Source of the DNA: Bacteroidota bacterium | Lineage (GTDB): Bacteria > Bacteroidota > Bacteroidia > M30B66 | Direction: 5' to 3' | Assembly: GCA_020438185.1 (NCBI GenBank) | Contig: JAGQVC010000004.1 | Location: forward strand, 1-19,662 | DNA: 19,662 nucleotides | Part shown: positions 1 to 8,209 of the stretch, piece after piece | How the letters are laid out: the number at the start of each line of letters is the position of its first letter | How positions within the stretch are numbered: position 1 is the first letter of the stretch | Position numbers and translations under genes: made by a program | Notes under the pieces: generated by a model | The model's database searches: none | What the model was told of the DNA's origin: nothing | Seen by the model: the letters and a program-made list of their open reading frames with translations, nothing else

Positions 1-1494
1 ACCAAACATAGAATTTTGCAAATCGCGGTCATGAATTCTGATTGAGCCTCCGCCGATTTCCACACCATTAATGACAAGGTCGTAGGCGTTTGCCCGCACA
101 TTTCCGGGTTCTGTGCTCAATAATGCCAAATCCTCCGGTTTGGGTGAAGTAAAGGGGTGGTGCATGGCATGAAAACGCCTGCTTTCCTCATCCCATTCCA
201 GCAGCGGAAAATCGATAACCCAAAGTGGGGCAAAGGTATCTTTGGGCCGCAAGCCCAGCCTGTTACCCATTTCGAGGCGAAGCTCGCTGAGCGCCTTACG
301 GGTTTTGTTTCTTGCCCCCGCGAGCATTAAAATTAAATCGCCCGGTTTGGCATCCGCCTGCAAGGCGAAAGCACGAAGCTGATCTTCGTTAAAGAACTTA
401 TCTACCGACGATTTAAGGCTTCCATCCTCGTTGTAACGAACATAAATAAGCCCGCCGGCTCCAATCTGCGGGCGTTTTACCCAGTCTGTCAGCTCATCAA
501 CCTGCTTGCGTGTATATCCGGCGCAGCCGGGAACAGCAATACCTGCAACCCATTCGGCCTGATCGAATACCACGAAACCGCAGTTTCTCGTGCTTTCGGT
601 GTAATCAACAAACTGCATCCCGAAGCGGATATCCGGCTTATCGTTACCGTAAAGGCGCATTGCATCGGCGAAAGTCATTCTCGGGAATTCCTCGAATGTA
701 ATTTGCTTAACCTCAGTGAATAAGGCACGAACCATTCCTTCGAAAATATTCAGGATGTCTTCCTGCTCAACAAAGGATAGTTCGCAATCAATTTGTGTAA
801 ATTCCGGCTGGCGGTCGGCACGCAAATCCTCATCGCGAAAGCACTTCACAATCTGGTAATACCGGTCGAAGCCGGCAACCATAAGTATTTGTTTAAACGT
901 TTGCGGACTTTGGGGCAGTGCGTAAAATTCACCCGGATTCATTCGGGAAGGCACTACGAAATCGCGGGCACCTTCGGGAGTTGATTTAATGAGCACCGGA
1001 GTTTCAACTTCAAGAAAACCTTGATTTGCCAGGTAATTCCTTACCGAAATTGCCAGATTATGACGTAGTTGCAGGTTTTTACGAACCGCATCGCGGCGCA
1101 GATCGAGGTAGCGGTATTTCATGCGCAACTCATCGCCTCCGTCGGTATCGTCCTCAATAGTAAAGGGAGGCGTTTTTGAAGCATTAAGCACGGTTAATTC
1201 CGAAACAATAATTTCGATTTCACCGGTTGGAATATTCATGTTTTTATTGCTTCGCTCCGAAACAAGGCCTTCGGCCTGAATAACGAACTCGCGTCCCAGT
1301 TTTCTGGCCCGTGCACATAATTCGGCCTGATCATCGGTATTGAAAACAAGCTGGGTAATACCGAAACGGTCGCGTAAATCAATAAAAGTCATTCCACCCA
1401 AATCGCGCGAACGACTCACCCATCCGCAAAGTTTTACCTTGTTTCCAATGTGCTGTACCCTCAGTTCTCCGCATGTATGCGTACGTAATGCCAT
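1..1494 (-). CDS. aspS: Aspartyl-tRNA synthetase, N-terminal 498 residues (3' end outside the window)
   Basis: The enzyme charges tRNA-Asp with aspartate in the cytoplasm. Translating the minus strand from the ATG at 1494 gives an unbroken frame of 498 residues to the window edge. The N-terminal OB-fold anticodon-binding domain covers about residues 1-110 (RVQHIGNKVKLCGWV, then FIDLRD). The class II catalytic core follows, with motif 1 around residues 150-166 (FLEVETP), the SPQTFKQ segment at 196-202 and motif 2 at 219-234 (FRDEDLRADRQPEFTQ). The bacterial insertion (GAD) domain lies at about 290-410, then the EIGGGSIRIHD segment near 479-489. Bacterial AspRS is usually about 585-590 residues, so roughly 90 residues with class II motif 3 lie beyond base 1. 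The start is favoured because the protein begins with the normal family N-terminus (MALRTHTCGELR). It is transcribed divergently from the regulator at 1872. Family assignment is very secure. Confidence 0.97.
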   Translation of the reverse strand, partial: MALRTHTCGELRVQHIGNKVKLCGWVSRSRDLGGMTFIDLRDRFGITQLVFNTDDQAELCARARKLGREFVIQAEGLVSERSNKNMNIPTGEIEIIVSELTVLNASKTPPFTIEDDTDGGDELRMKYRYLDLRRDAVRKNLQLRHNLAISVRNYLANQGFLEVETPVLIKSTPEGARDFVVPSRMNPGEFYALPQSPQTFKQILMVAGFDRYYQIVKCFRDEDLRADRQPEFTQIDCELSFVEQEDILNIFEGMVRALFTEVKQITFEEFPRMTFADAMRLYGNDKPDIRFGMQFVDYTESTRNCGFVVFDQAEWVAGIAVPGCAGYTRKQVDELTDWVKRPQIGAGGLIYVRYNEDGSLKSSVDKFFNEDQLRAFALQADAKPGDLILMLAGARNKTRKALSELRLEMGNRLGLRPKDTFAPLWVIDFPLLEWDEESRRFHAMHHPFTSPKPEDLALLSTEPGNVRANAYDLVINGVEIGGGSIRIHDRDLQNSMFG

Positions 1495-1516
1495 AATTAT
1501 GATTGGTTTGAGCCTG

Positions 1517-1524
1517 CGAATTTA
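1517..1524 (-). promoter_or_regulatory. Candidate -7 element of the aspS promoter
   Basis: Read on the minus strand the bases are TAAATTCG, one mismatch from the Bacteroidota -7 consensus TAnnTTTG. The element is 22 bases before the aspS ATG, a plausible leader length. No clear TTG -33 element lies 19-21 bases upstream, so this is only a candidate. Confidence 0.35.
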
Positions 1525-1821
1525 CACTGCAAGCAGTGGATTAAGCTAACCGGAAATGAATTTTATTTAACATCTGGAAGCCTGTTCGCCTATCGGAACC
1601 GAAATTCGACACGTATTGGCTCCCGACTTCAAGGTTTAAAGCAAATCCTCAGGAATTCAATGATTCCACCCTGCAGCGGGCTTGAAAATCTGAATAGGAA
1701 CATAATTTTTTTATCAATAATGGTAGTTTTGGATACCCGAAGAGAAATGGGCATTTAATTTATCCGGGGAAATTTAGCCCCGGGCGCACATTGAATGTAA
1801 TTTGAGACTTTAATTTTTCGG

Positions 1822-1852
1822 TTGAATAATACTATCAATGTTTCTACCTTCG
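1822..1852 (+). promoter_or_regulatory. Candidate promoter of the Crp/Fnr regulator gene
   Basis: A TTG at 1822-1824 is followed, after 20 bases, by TACCTTCG at 1845-1852. These match the Bacteroidota -33 (TTG) and -7 (TAnnTTTG, one mismatch) elements at the accepted spacing. Transcription would start at about 1857-1859, leaving a leader of about 14 bases before the ATG at 1872. Sequence match only. Confidence 0.55.
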
Positions 1853-1871
1853 TGTCACCTAAAAGTATCCT

Positions 1872-2582
1872 ATGAATGTGAAGCTGGAAAGAACAGATTG
1901 TGCTGATTGTGCATCAAGAGGTAAATCTGTTTTTTGTGATCTGCATCAGGATCAGCTTGATGTCCTGAACAGTGAGAAGGGTTGTATGATTTATAAAAAA
2001 GGTCAGATTGTTTTCAATGCGGGAGCTTACCCGCATGGTCTTTTTTGCGTGAAGGAAGGGAAAGTGAAGATTTTTCGGATTGGAGATGAAGGCAAGGAGC
2101 AAATCGTTCGGCTTGCCCGCGAAGGTGATATTTTAGGTTATCGTGCCCTGTTAAGCGGCGATAAGTATGCTTCGGGAGCCGAAGTGCTCGAGGACAGTAA
2201 AATCTGCTTCATTCCTCAAAAGGCATTTTTAGGCCTGGTTGATTCAAACGGAGCGCTTTCCATGCAATTGATGAAGCTGCTGTCGCAGGATTTGAAAAAC
2301 GCAGAACATCGTATGATTGACCTGGCTCAAAAGCCGGTTCGGGAGCGTGTTGCCGAAGCACTGCTATACTTAAAGAATACGTATGGCACCGAAGAGGATG
2401 GAAAAACAATCAGTGTTTCCTTAAGTCGCGAAGACATTGCCAACATAGTTGGGACGGCTACAGAAACAGCCATCCGCTTGCTGAGCGAATTTAAAAACGA
2501 TGAACTCATTGCCCTGAGCGGCAAAAAAATATCAATTATCAATTACGATCAACTTGTAAAGGCAGCCAATGTGTTTGACTGA
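1872..2582 (+). CDS. Crp/Fnr family transcriptional regulator, Fnr-like with four candidate Fe-S ligand cysteines
   Basis: This 236-residue protein has the two-domain Crp/Fnr layout. A cyclic-nucleotide-binding-like beta-roll covers about residues 35-125, a dimerisation helix about 125-160, and a winged helix-turn-helix about 165-225 (SREDIANIVGTATETAIRLL, 185-204). The N-terminus carries C10, C13 and C22, and C112 lies in KICFIP. That segment lines up with MVCEIP of E. coli FNR, which holds its fourth cluster ligand, so a [4Fe-4S] oxygen sensor is plausible. In the recognition helix E198 and R202 match the DNA-contacting Glu and Arg of FNR and CRP, but I201 replaces the FNR serine. It lies 27 bases before a multiheme cytochrome gene and upstream of a complete cbb3 oxidase cluster. 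This suggests, but does not prove, that it controls microaerobic respiration. The family is certain; the signal sensed is inferred. Confidence 0.93.
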   Translation: MNVKLERTDCADCASRGKSVFCDLHQDQLDVLNSEKGCMIYKKGQIVFNAGAYPHGLFCVKEGKVKIFRIGDEGKEQIVRLAREGDILGYRALLSGDKYASGAEVLEDSKICFIPQKAFLGLVDSNGALSMQLMKLLSQDLKNAEHRMIDLAQKPVRERVAEALLYLKNTYGTEEDGKTISVSLSREDIANIVGTATETAIRLLSEFKNDELIALSGKKISIINYDQLVKAANVFD

Positions 2583-2609
2583 TGCCTTTAACTGAACCAC
2601 ATTTATAAA

Positions 2610-4556
2610 GTGAAAAGGAAATTAGTTTTAACAGGGTTATTGCTCCTGTTTGTTGTTGTGGCGGCGAAAATGAGCGGTGGCGAAAAGCAGGAAACTTCTC
2701 CCGAAATTTCAGCTCATCTTCAGGCTTTGTTCAAGATTCACCAAAGCCGCGATATCAACCCGAACGATTTATTCCTTCCGGCGCTCCGCTGCAAGGGTTG
2801 CCACGGTCACGACCCGATGGGAATTGCTAATGTTACTCTGGATGGAGTTGACATAAATCTGTTTGATGACTGGGAAGCGTCCATGATGGGACTTGCAGCG
2901 CATGATCCGCTGTGGAGGGCAAAAGTGCGGCAGGAGGTTCTTGTTAACCCCGGACACTCCTCAGAATTACAGAACCTATGTACCTCCTGTCACGCGCCGA
3001 TGGGTCACTACACGGCTTTTTACCGGAACCAGGGACATTACGAACTCGAGGACATGTATCAGGATTCTCTCGGTTTATCGGGTGTTGGTTGCCTGGGTTG
3101 CCATTCCATCGGATTTGACCGATTAGGAAACCGTTTTACCGGTGACATCCCTTACGATACATCACGAATTGCCTATGGTCCTTTTTTCGGACCAATGATT
3201 GGCCCCATGCAGCTATACATTGGGTTTATTCCTGCTTACAGTGACCATGTTAGTGAAGGAAGATTCTGCTCGCCTTGTCACACACTTATTTCAAACGCAG
3301 TTGATCTGGAAGGCAACCCAACAGGAACTACATTTATTGAACAGGCAACCTATCATGAGTGGCTAAATTCTTCTTATCCGCTACAGGAGCTTCCCTGTCA
3401 GCGCTGCCACATGCCTCAGGTTGAGGACCCGGTTAAAATCGCCGTTGGGTACACCGGACTCCCGGGACGATCGCCTTTCAATTTGCACTCATTTGCAGGA
3501 GCCAACAGCTTTATGGTAAAGCTGATTAAGGATAACAAGGAAGAACTGGGAATTAATGTGAGCGATGCGAATTTTGACTCTTCGCTGGCTGCAATTACCC
3601 GTCAGTTACGGTATAACACGATTGAGGCGGAATTGTCGGCGCCTTTGTTTGATGGCGATTCTGTGTTATTCGAACTGATGCTAACCAACAAAGCCGGACA
3701 TAAGTTCCCAAGCGGGTATCCTGCCCGGAGGGCCTGGGTTGAGTTCACCCTTATTTCGGAAAACAACGATACTATTTTCAGTTCCGGTGCCTGGAATTCG
3801 GATGGTGAAATAAGAGATTATATAGGTTACGGAGAGCCGCATCATGATTATATCCGCTCGGAGAGCGAAGTACAGATATACGAAATGACGATGGGTGATG
3901 TAAATGGCGACCCGACGACCATTCTTGAAAGGTCGGTTTATCACCTCAAAGATAACCGTCTGCCACCACTGGGCTTTACCACCACGCATGAAGTTTACGA
4001 TACCACACAAATTGTAGGTGAAGCGCTGGATGACCCGGATTTTAATAAAATTTCTGGGGTTGAAGGAAACGGTCGTGATATCATTCATTACTCAATACCG
4101 CTAAACGGTTACTCGGGCGTATTCAGGGCTGTTGCGCTTGTTCATTATCAATCTGTTCCGCCATCCTGGCTGAGAGAAATGCGTGATCTGGACGCGCCTG
4201 AGATAAATACATTCCTTTCAATTTACGATGCAGCCGACAAGGCTCCCTTAACCATTGCAGGCGATAGCATTTCTGAATTAATGAACCCCTTGTCTGTTCG
4301 GTTCGAAATGGGTAAGAAGGTTCAGGTGTATCCTAACCCGGCTACCAGCGGTCAGCAAATCACGTTTAACGGCATCCCGGCGAAAGCCGGAATTACACTT
4401 TTTGATTTAAGTGGCAAAAAGGTTAGCTTTATTGCCGGTTCGGATAGTTCAGGTAACCTGACCATTAAGCAAGGGTTGAAGCCTGGTGTCTACGTCTGGA
4501 AAACATCATTAAATGGTAAGCCGGCCAGCGGACGAATAATAATTTTTTCACCATAG
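2610..4556 (+). CDS. Secreted five-heme c-type cytochrome with C-terminal T9SS sorting domain
   Basis: The 648-residue product starts at a GTG, which is needed to include the signal peptide (hydrophobic core at about residues 4-19). Five CXXCH heme-binding motifs occur at 61-65, 124-128, 161-165, 220-224 and 263-267, with additional histidines that could be distal ligands. A beta-rich region follows, including NKAGHKFPSGYPARRAW, a segment typical of multiheme cytochromes of this kind. The last ~80 residues (YPNPATSGQQ... LKPGVYVWK) form a type A sorting domain of the type IX secretion system, so the protein is expected on the cell surface or outside it. It lies 27 bases after the Crp/Fnr gene and is probably co-transcribed with it. 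The electron donor and acceptor are not evident. Surface electron transfer or a periplasmic/extracellular reductase function are both possible. Confidence 0.88.
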   Translation: MKRKLVLTGLLLLFVVVAAKMSGGEKQETSPEISAHLQALFKIHQSRDINPNDLFLPALRCKGCHGHDPMGIANVTLDGVDINLFDDWEASMMGLAAHDPLWRAKVRQEVLVNPGHSSELQNLCTSCHAPMGHYTAFYRNQGHYELEDMYQDSLGLSGVGCLGCHSIGFDRLGNRFTGDIPYDTSRIAYGPFFGPMIGPMQLYIGFIPAYSDHVSEGRFCSPCHTLISNAVDLEGNPTGTTFIEQATYHEWLNSSYPLQELPCQRCHMPQVEDPVKIAVGYTGLPGRSPFNLHSFAGANSFMVKLIKDNKEELGINVSDANFDSSLAAITRQLRYNTIEAELSAPLFDGDSVLFELMLTNKAGHKFPSGYPARRAWVEFTLISENNDTIFSSGAWNSDGEIRDYIGYGEPHHDYIRSESEVQIYEMTMGDVNGDPTTILERSVYHLKDNRLPPLGFTTTHEVYDTTQIVGEALDDPDFNKISGVEGNGRDIIHYSIPLNGYSGVFRAVALVHYQSVPPSWLREMRDLDAPEINTFLSIYDAADKAPLTIAGDSISELMNPLSVRFEMGKKVQVYPNPATSGQQITFNGIPAKAGITLFDLSGKKVSFIAGSDSSGNLTIKQGLKPGVYVWKTSLNGKPASGRIIIFSP

Positions 4557-4625
4557 TCATCAGAGTATCATTGCTTTTTACATCTTTGTATAAAATAACA
4601 ACCATCACTTTCATTCAGAATCTTT

Positions 4626-7451
4626 ATGAAAATTTTTACCAAAGCCTTTTCCCTGCTCATAGCAGGAATGGGAATCACATCTGCGCTTAACGCACAGATA
4701 ACTTTTGAAAACCAGACTTCAAAAATGGGCGCCAGCAACAACAGTGGTTGCTCGGTTACTATTGTTGACTGGAATAATGATGGTCTTGATGACATCGTAA
4801 GACTTGATCAGGGTCGTACTCCTTATGTTTCGCTTCAGAAAACAGGGCAGACTTTCCAGAATACTCAAATGACACAAATGGCTAATAGCTCAGCCTGGGC
4901 TATGGTTGTTGCCGACTTTGACAAAAATGGATATGTTGATATTGTTGGAGGCTGGAATGGCTCATGCAAAGTATTGATGATGAATAATGACGGAACTCCG
5001 GGTTCTTTAGTCACCTTACCTTCATCTAATTTCTTTTTGCAGAACATGACAGTTATTGATGTAAACAATGATGGCTGGCCTGATTTGTTTACCTGCGATG
5101 ACAACGGTGAAAGTTCAATTTATGTGAATGATGGAGCAGGAAATCTAACACCGCAAAATGTGGTTGATTTTAATGTTACATCAACTGATGATTCAGGTAA
5201 TTACGGATCTGTTTGGACAGATTTCGATAACGACGGAGATATTGACCTTTACATTGCTAAATGTCGTCAGGGAGTGAATGACCCTGCAGATGGAAGACGT
5301 ATCAATGTGATGTTTGTGAACAACGGAGACGGCACCTACACTGAAAATGCCGCTGAATATGGTATTAATGTAGGCTGGCAGTCATGGACAGCAAGTTTTG
5401 GCGACCTGGATAATGATGGTGATTTCGATTTGCTGCTTACTAACCATGATAATGTAAGTCAGATTTTAGAGAACGATGGAACAGGACACTATACTGACGT
5501 AACATCTTCAACAGGATTTAATATTACCAACATGACTCCGATTGAGTCAATGATGGAAGATTTTGACAACGATGGTTTCCTGGATTTGATTATTTCAGGT
5601 TCTGAGCACCGTTTTTACCGTAACAACGGTGATATGACTTTCACAGATTTGAGTGATGCTGTGTTTAACAACAGCGGTATGCTTACATTCTCGACCGGTG
5701 ACCTCAATCACGATGGTAAAATTGATGTTTACGCAGGATATGGTAACATCTACACAACACCTACTTCTACTGCCGATGTAATCTGGATGAATACCACCCA
5801 GAACAACAATCACTTTTTTACACTCGACTTACGCGGTACAATCAGTAATTCCGACGCAATCGGAGCGCGTGCCTGGATTTACGGAAGTTGGGGTGTTCAA
5901 ACCCGTGAAGTTCGTTCAGGTGAAAGCTATGGAACTGTTAACTCTTCCATGCTGCATTTCGGATTGGGTGAGTCAACAGAAATCGATTCATTAAGAATAC
6001 TTTGGCCTTCAGGAATTTCTCAAACTATTATGGCTCCTGCCGCTGATCAGTTCCTTACCGTAGTAGAACAGGAATGTGTTAGCCCTGAGGCTCTGATTTC
6101 TGCTGACGGAGACTTCGTACTTTGCGGTGGCAACTCGCTTACACTTAACGCTCCTGCAGGGTTTGAATACATGTGGTCAACCGGCGAAACAACATCTTCA
6201 ATTGAAGTTACTGCCGAAGGCGAATACAATGTTGAAGTAATCAATACCAATAATGGTTGTGCTGCACAGTCAAAAACTATTTTGGTTGTTCAGTCGCCTG
6301 ACGAAACTCCTGCATTGAGCGTTTCCGGTGCAACAGAAATCTGCGCTGGTGGTGCGGTTGAAATTTCAGGTCCGGCAGGCCTAAGTGCTTATGCCTGGAG
6401 CAATGGAGAAACAACTGAATCAATTATGGTTGAAGAATCAGGAAGCTATTCACTGACTATTCAGGGAAGCTGCGCCGAGTTTACTTCTGATGCTGTAGTT
6501 GTTGAAGTTATTTCACCTGCTGCACCATCCGCCGAAGGCGTGATGATTACAGAAGGTAACACAGCAGATTTAAGTGCAACAGGTAACAATGTTGTTTGGT
6601 ATGAAGATGCTTCCGGAATGGTGGAAGCAGGAACAGGCAATGATTTCACTACTCCTGTTTTGAATGAAACTACAACTTATTACGTTCAGACTTCGGAGAG
6701 CTTTGGCGGTGGAAGCGAACAGGCCGGAGAAGCAAGTCCTGCGGGAAGTGCTTACGGTCAGGGTTCTACAAACTCTGCAGTTTATTTTGATGTGAACGAA
6801 AGCGCTACTTTGAGCACTGTTACCGTTTACACTGATACTCCAGGCGACCGTAAAATTGATGTTTACGATTCGAACGATATTCTGATTAATTCAGCAACAT
6901 TTACTTTGGTAAATGGTATGAACGAGCTTCAGCTTGACTTTGACCTGACTCCGGGAACTAACTACTACCTGCTTTGTGATGCTACTGTTAACCAGGCATT
7001 GAACGGTAATAACAGCCCGCGTTTGGTTCGTGATAACTCACAGGCCGGCTTTGCTTATCCATATAATGTTGACGGTGCAATTAGCATTACCGGAACAACT
7101 TACGGAAATACGTATTTCTTCTATTTCTATGACTGGCAAATTACAAGAATGCCAACTGTTTGCTACAGCGATCTTGTACCGGTAACAGTTACTGTTGATA
7201 CTTCTACTTCAATTGCCTCTGTTGACGGACGATTGACTTTAATGCCAAACCCTGCTAAGAATTTTGTTCGCGTTCCAGCTTTGAATGCAAATGCCAGTTG
7301 CTCTGTATTTGATGCTGCAGGAAGAATAGTAGTTTCAGGCGTGCAACTTAACGAAGGCGTTCTGAATGTTGAAGGTCTAACAACAGGCTTGTACCTGATT
7401 CGCGTCCTGGATTCCGAAGGAGTGAAGACTGCGAAATTTATCAAGGAATAA
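4626..7451 (+). CDS. Secreted FG-GAP/VCBS repeat protein with ASPIC/UnbV domain, Ig-like domains and T9SS sorting domain
   Basis: This 941-residue protein has a signal peptide (about residues 1-23, ending in LNAQ). Seven calcium-binding FG-GAP/VCBS motifs of the form D-x-[DN]-x-[DN]-G-x-x-D follow (near 48, 97, 145, 199, 260, 312 and 359), consistent with a beta-propeller. An ASPIC/UnbV domain lies at about 397-480 (VRSGESYGTVNSSMLHFGLG ... ILWPSG). Two or three Ig-like modules follow (487-556, 560-630, perhaps 631-690), each of the first two with a W-S-[TN]-G-E-T-T signature. A beta-sandwich of unknown type (about 711-842) and a T9SS sorting domain (865-941, MPNPAKNF ... GLYLIRV) complete it. 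The role is probably surface attachment or ligand binding; no catalytic residues were recognised. It starts 69 bases after the cytochrome gene and ends just before a strong terminator. Confidence 0.9.
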   Translation: MKIFTKAFSLLIAGMGITSALNAQITFENQTSKMGASNNSGCSVTIVDWNNDGLDDIVRLDQGRTPYVSLQKTGQTFQNTQMTQMANSSAWAMVVADFDKNGYVDIVGGWNGSCKVLMMNNDGTPGSLVTLPSSNFFLQNMTVIDVNNDGWPDLFTCDDNGESSIYVNDGAGNLTPQNVVDFNVTSTDDSGNYGSVWTDFDNDGDIDLYIAKCRQGVNDPADGRRINVMFVNNGDGTYTENAAEYGINVGWQSWTASFGDLDNDGDFDLLLTNHDNVSQILENDGTGHYTDVTSSTGFNITNMTPIESMMEDFDNDGFLDLIISGSEHRFYRNNGDMTFTDLSDAVFNNSGMLTFSTGDLNHDGKIDVYAGYGNIYTTPTSTADVIWMNTTQNNNHFFTLDLRGTISNSDAIGARAWIYGSWGVQTREVRSGESYGTVNSSMLHFGLGESTEIDSLRILWPSGISQTIMAPAADQFLTVVEQECVSPEALISADGDFVLCGGNSLTLNAPAGFEYMWSTGETTSSIEVTAEGEYNVEVINTNNGCAAQSKTILVVQSPDETPALSVSGATEICAGGAVEISGPAGLSAYAWSNGETTESIMVEESGSYSLTIQGSCAEFTSDAVVVEVISPAAPSAEGVMITEGNTADLSATGNNVVWYEDASGMVEAGTGNDFTTPVLNETTTYYVQTSESFGGGSEQAGEASPAGSAYGQGSTNSAVYFDVNESATLSTVTVYTDTPGDRKIDVYDSNDILINSATFTLVNGMNELQLDFDLTPGTNYYLLCDATVNQALNGNNSPRLVRDNSQAGFAYPYNVDGAISITGTTYGNTYFFYFYDWQITRMPTVCYSDLVPVTVTVDTSTSIASVDGRLTLMPNPAKNFVRVPALNANASCSVFDAAGRIVVSGVQLNEGVLNVEGLTTGLYLIRVLDSEGVKTAKFIKE
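6528..6540 (+). repeat. Intragenic palindrome, TCCGCCGAAGGCG family
   Basis: TCCGCCGAAGGCG lies in the FG-GAP protein gene and reads S-A-E-G between two Ig-like modules. A shorter relative (TGCCGAAGGCGA) is at 6212-6223 in the same gene, where it reads T-A-E-G-E. Confidence 0.6.
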
Positions 7452-7473
7452 TTGGTTCCTTAAATATTTCTGA

Positions 7474-7506
7474 AGCGGCTGAGCAAATTTGCTCAGCCGC
7501 TTTTTT
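7474..7506 (+). terminator. Strong Rho-independent terminator
   Basis: The bases 7474-7501 form a perfect 28-bp palindrome (AGCGGCTGAGCAAA and its exact reverse complement). It can fold into a hairpin with an 11-bp GC-rich stem and AATT loop, and is followed by six T residues at 7501-7506. It lies 23 bases after the FG-GAP gene stop and separates that block from the cbb3 cluster. Confidence 0.93.
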
Positions 7507-7515
7507 GTTGACCCA

Positions 7516-7537
7516 AAACATGATAAATGTCATGTTT
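7516..7537. promoter_or_regulatory. Candidate Crp/Fnr-type operator upstream of the hemerythrin-like gene and ccoI
   Basis: Perfect 8-bp inverted arms, AAACATGA (7516-7523) and TCATGTTT (7530-7537), flank a 6-base spacer. The centre is TGA-N6-TCA, the core shared by CRP and FNR operators. It lies 70-91 bases before the hemerythrin-like ATG. The site type follows from known family operators. Assignment to the regulator at 1872 is inferred. Confidence 0.55.
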
Positions 7538-7573
7538 GAACTTGAGAAGAGTCATTTCGCAGGCCTGGTTTGA

Positions 7574-7591
7574 TTTGCATTTTTGTGCAAA
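7574..7591. promoter_or_regulatory. Second inverted repeat overlapping a possible -7 element before the hemerythrin-like gene
   Basis: TTTGCA (7574-7579) and TGCAAA (7586-7591) are perfect 6-bp arms around a 6-base spacer. The spacer region includes CATTTTTG (7578-7585), one mismatch from TAnnTTTG. No TTG lies at the proper -33 distance. If transcription starts near 7591, the palindrome at 7516-7537 would be centred about 64 bases upstream, close to a class I activator position. Confidence 0.35.
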
Positions 7592-7606
7592 GTCTTAAGG
7601 CTGTAA

Positions 7607-8197
7607 ATGGCAACTTTCGAACATATCAGTTTTCAGCAGCTTGGTGAGGGCGACCTTATTGATTTTCTGGAGTTGAGTCACCACGACAAAGCCAAAAGTT
7701 TGCTCAAGTTGATGCGCCGGAATTTCCATTCAGCAAGGAGCTCCAATCCTAAATACAAATCGCTGATTCAGGATATTACCTGCTTACTGGAGCAAATCGA
7801 GGTTCAGATAAATGCTTTATTCAGTCTGGAAACCGGAAGTCTTTTTCCCTTTGTTAGAAAGCTTGCCGAGGTGAGTAATTATCGCGAACCGGTGCGCTTC
7901 CTGCGTGTGAGTCTGATTGAAAGCAGCATCCGGAGAATCCGCGAGGAACACCATCATATAACAGCATTGCTGCACTCGGTCAGGCAATTGTCCAATAATT
8001 TCAGGCCTCCGGCCGATTCAACCGAAATTTTAAAATTGGGATTTGCCGAATTGAATGAATTTGAAGAACTTGTGTCCAACCAACTTTTTCGTGAACAAAA
8101 CATACTTTTTCCCAAAATACTGCAACTAGAGGATGAGATTCTTCACAAATCTTCAATTGCCGCTACGGGAACCGGTGGAAAAGGCCACGATGAGTAA
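7607..8197 (+). CDS. Hemerythrin-like (RIC/YtfE-type fold) protein with incomplete iron-ligand set
   Basis: The 196-residue, mainly helical protein shows the two-fold repeat of the hemerythrin-like domain of YtfE/ScdA iron-centre repair proteins. LSHHDKAKSLL (23-33) pairs with ETGSLFP (75-81), and EEHHHITALL (113-122) with EQNILFP (163-169). Against YtfE, H26, E75, H115 and E163 keep the ligand spacing (49 and 48 residues between His and Glu). The histidines normally four residues before each Glu are L71 and Q159. The N-terminal cysteine domain (DUF542) of ScdA/YtfE is absent. It heads the cbb3 cluster, 12 bases before ccoI. A role in iron, oxygen or nitric oxide handling for respiratory enzymes is plausible, but a normal di-iron site is doubtful. 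Confidence 0.72.
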   Translation: MATFEHISFQQLGEGDLIDFLELSHHDKAKSLLKLMRRNFHSARSSNPKYKSLIQDITCLLEQIEVQINALFSLETGSLFPFVRKLAEVSNYREPVRFLRVSLIESSIRRIREEHHHITALLHSVRQLSNNFRPPADSTEILKLGFAELNEFEELVSNQLFREQNILFPKILQLEDEILHKSSIAATGTGGKGHDE

Positions 8198-8209
8198 AAA
8201 ATAATGTAG

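Larger units (their letters stand above)
1495..1871. other. Divergent intergenic region between aspS and the Crp/Fnr regulator
   Basis: These 377 bases hold no open frame that I can support as a gene. They contain the candidate aspS -7 element (1517-1524, minus), a perfect TAnnTTTG match on the plus strand at 1724-1731 (TAGTTTTG) without a good -33 partner, and the better regulator promoter at 1822-1852. A GC-rich hairpin with 6-bp arms CCGGGG/CCCCGG lies at 1764-1783. It has no T-run, so it is not an obvious terminator. If transcription also starts near 1738, the regulator would have a structured leader of about 130 bases. I found no TGA-N6-TCA operator here. Confidence 0.6.

Noticed and set aside
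1822..1838. TTGA ... TCAA in the regulator promoter, resembling an FNR box for autoregulation
   Set aside because: The gap between TTGA and TCAA is nine bases instead of six, so the half-sites do not fit a Crp/Fnr dimer. The TTG is better explained as a -33 element.
3681..4088. 135-codon open frame on the minus strand opposite the multiheme cytochrome
   Set aside because: It is antisense to a clearly real gene, has no recognisable domain, and lacks promoter or neighbouring support.
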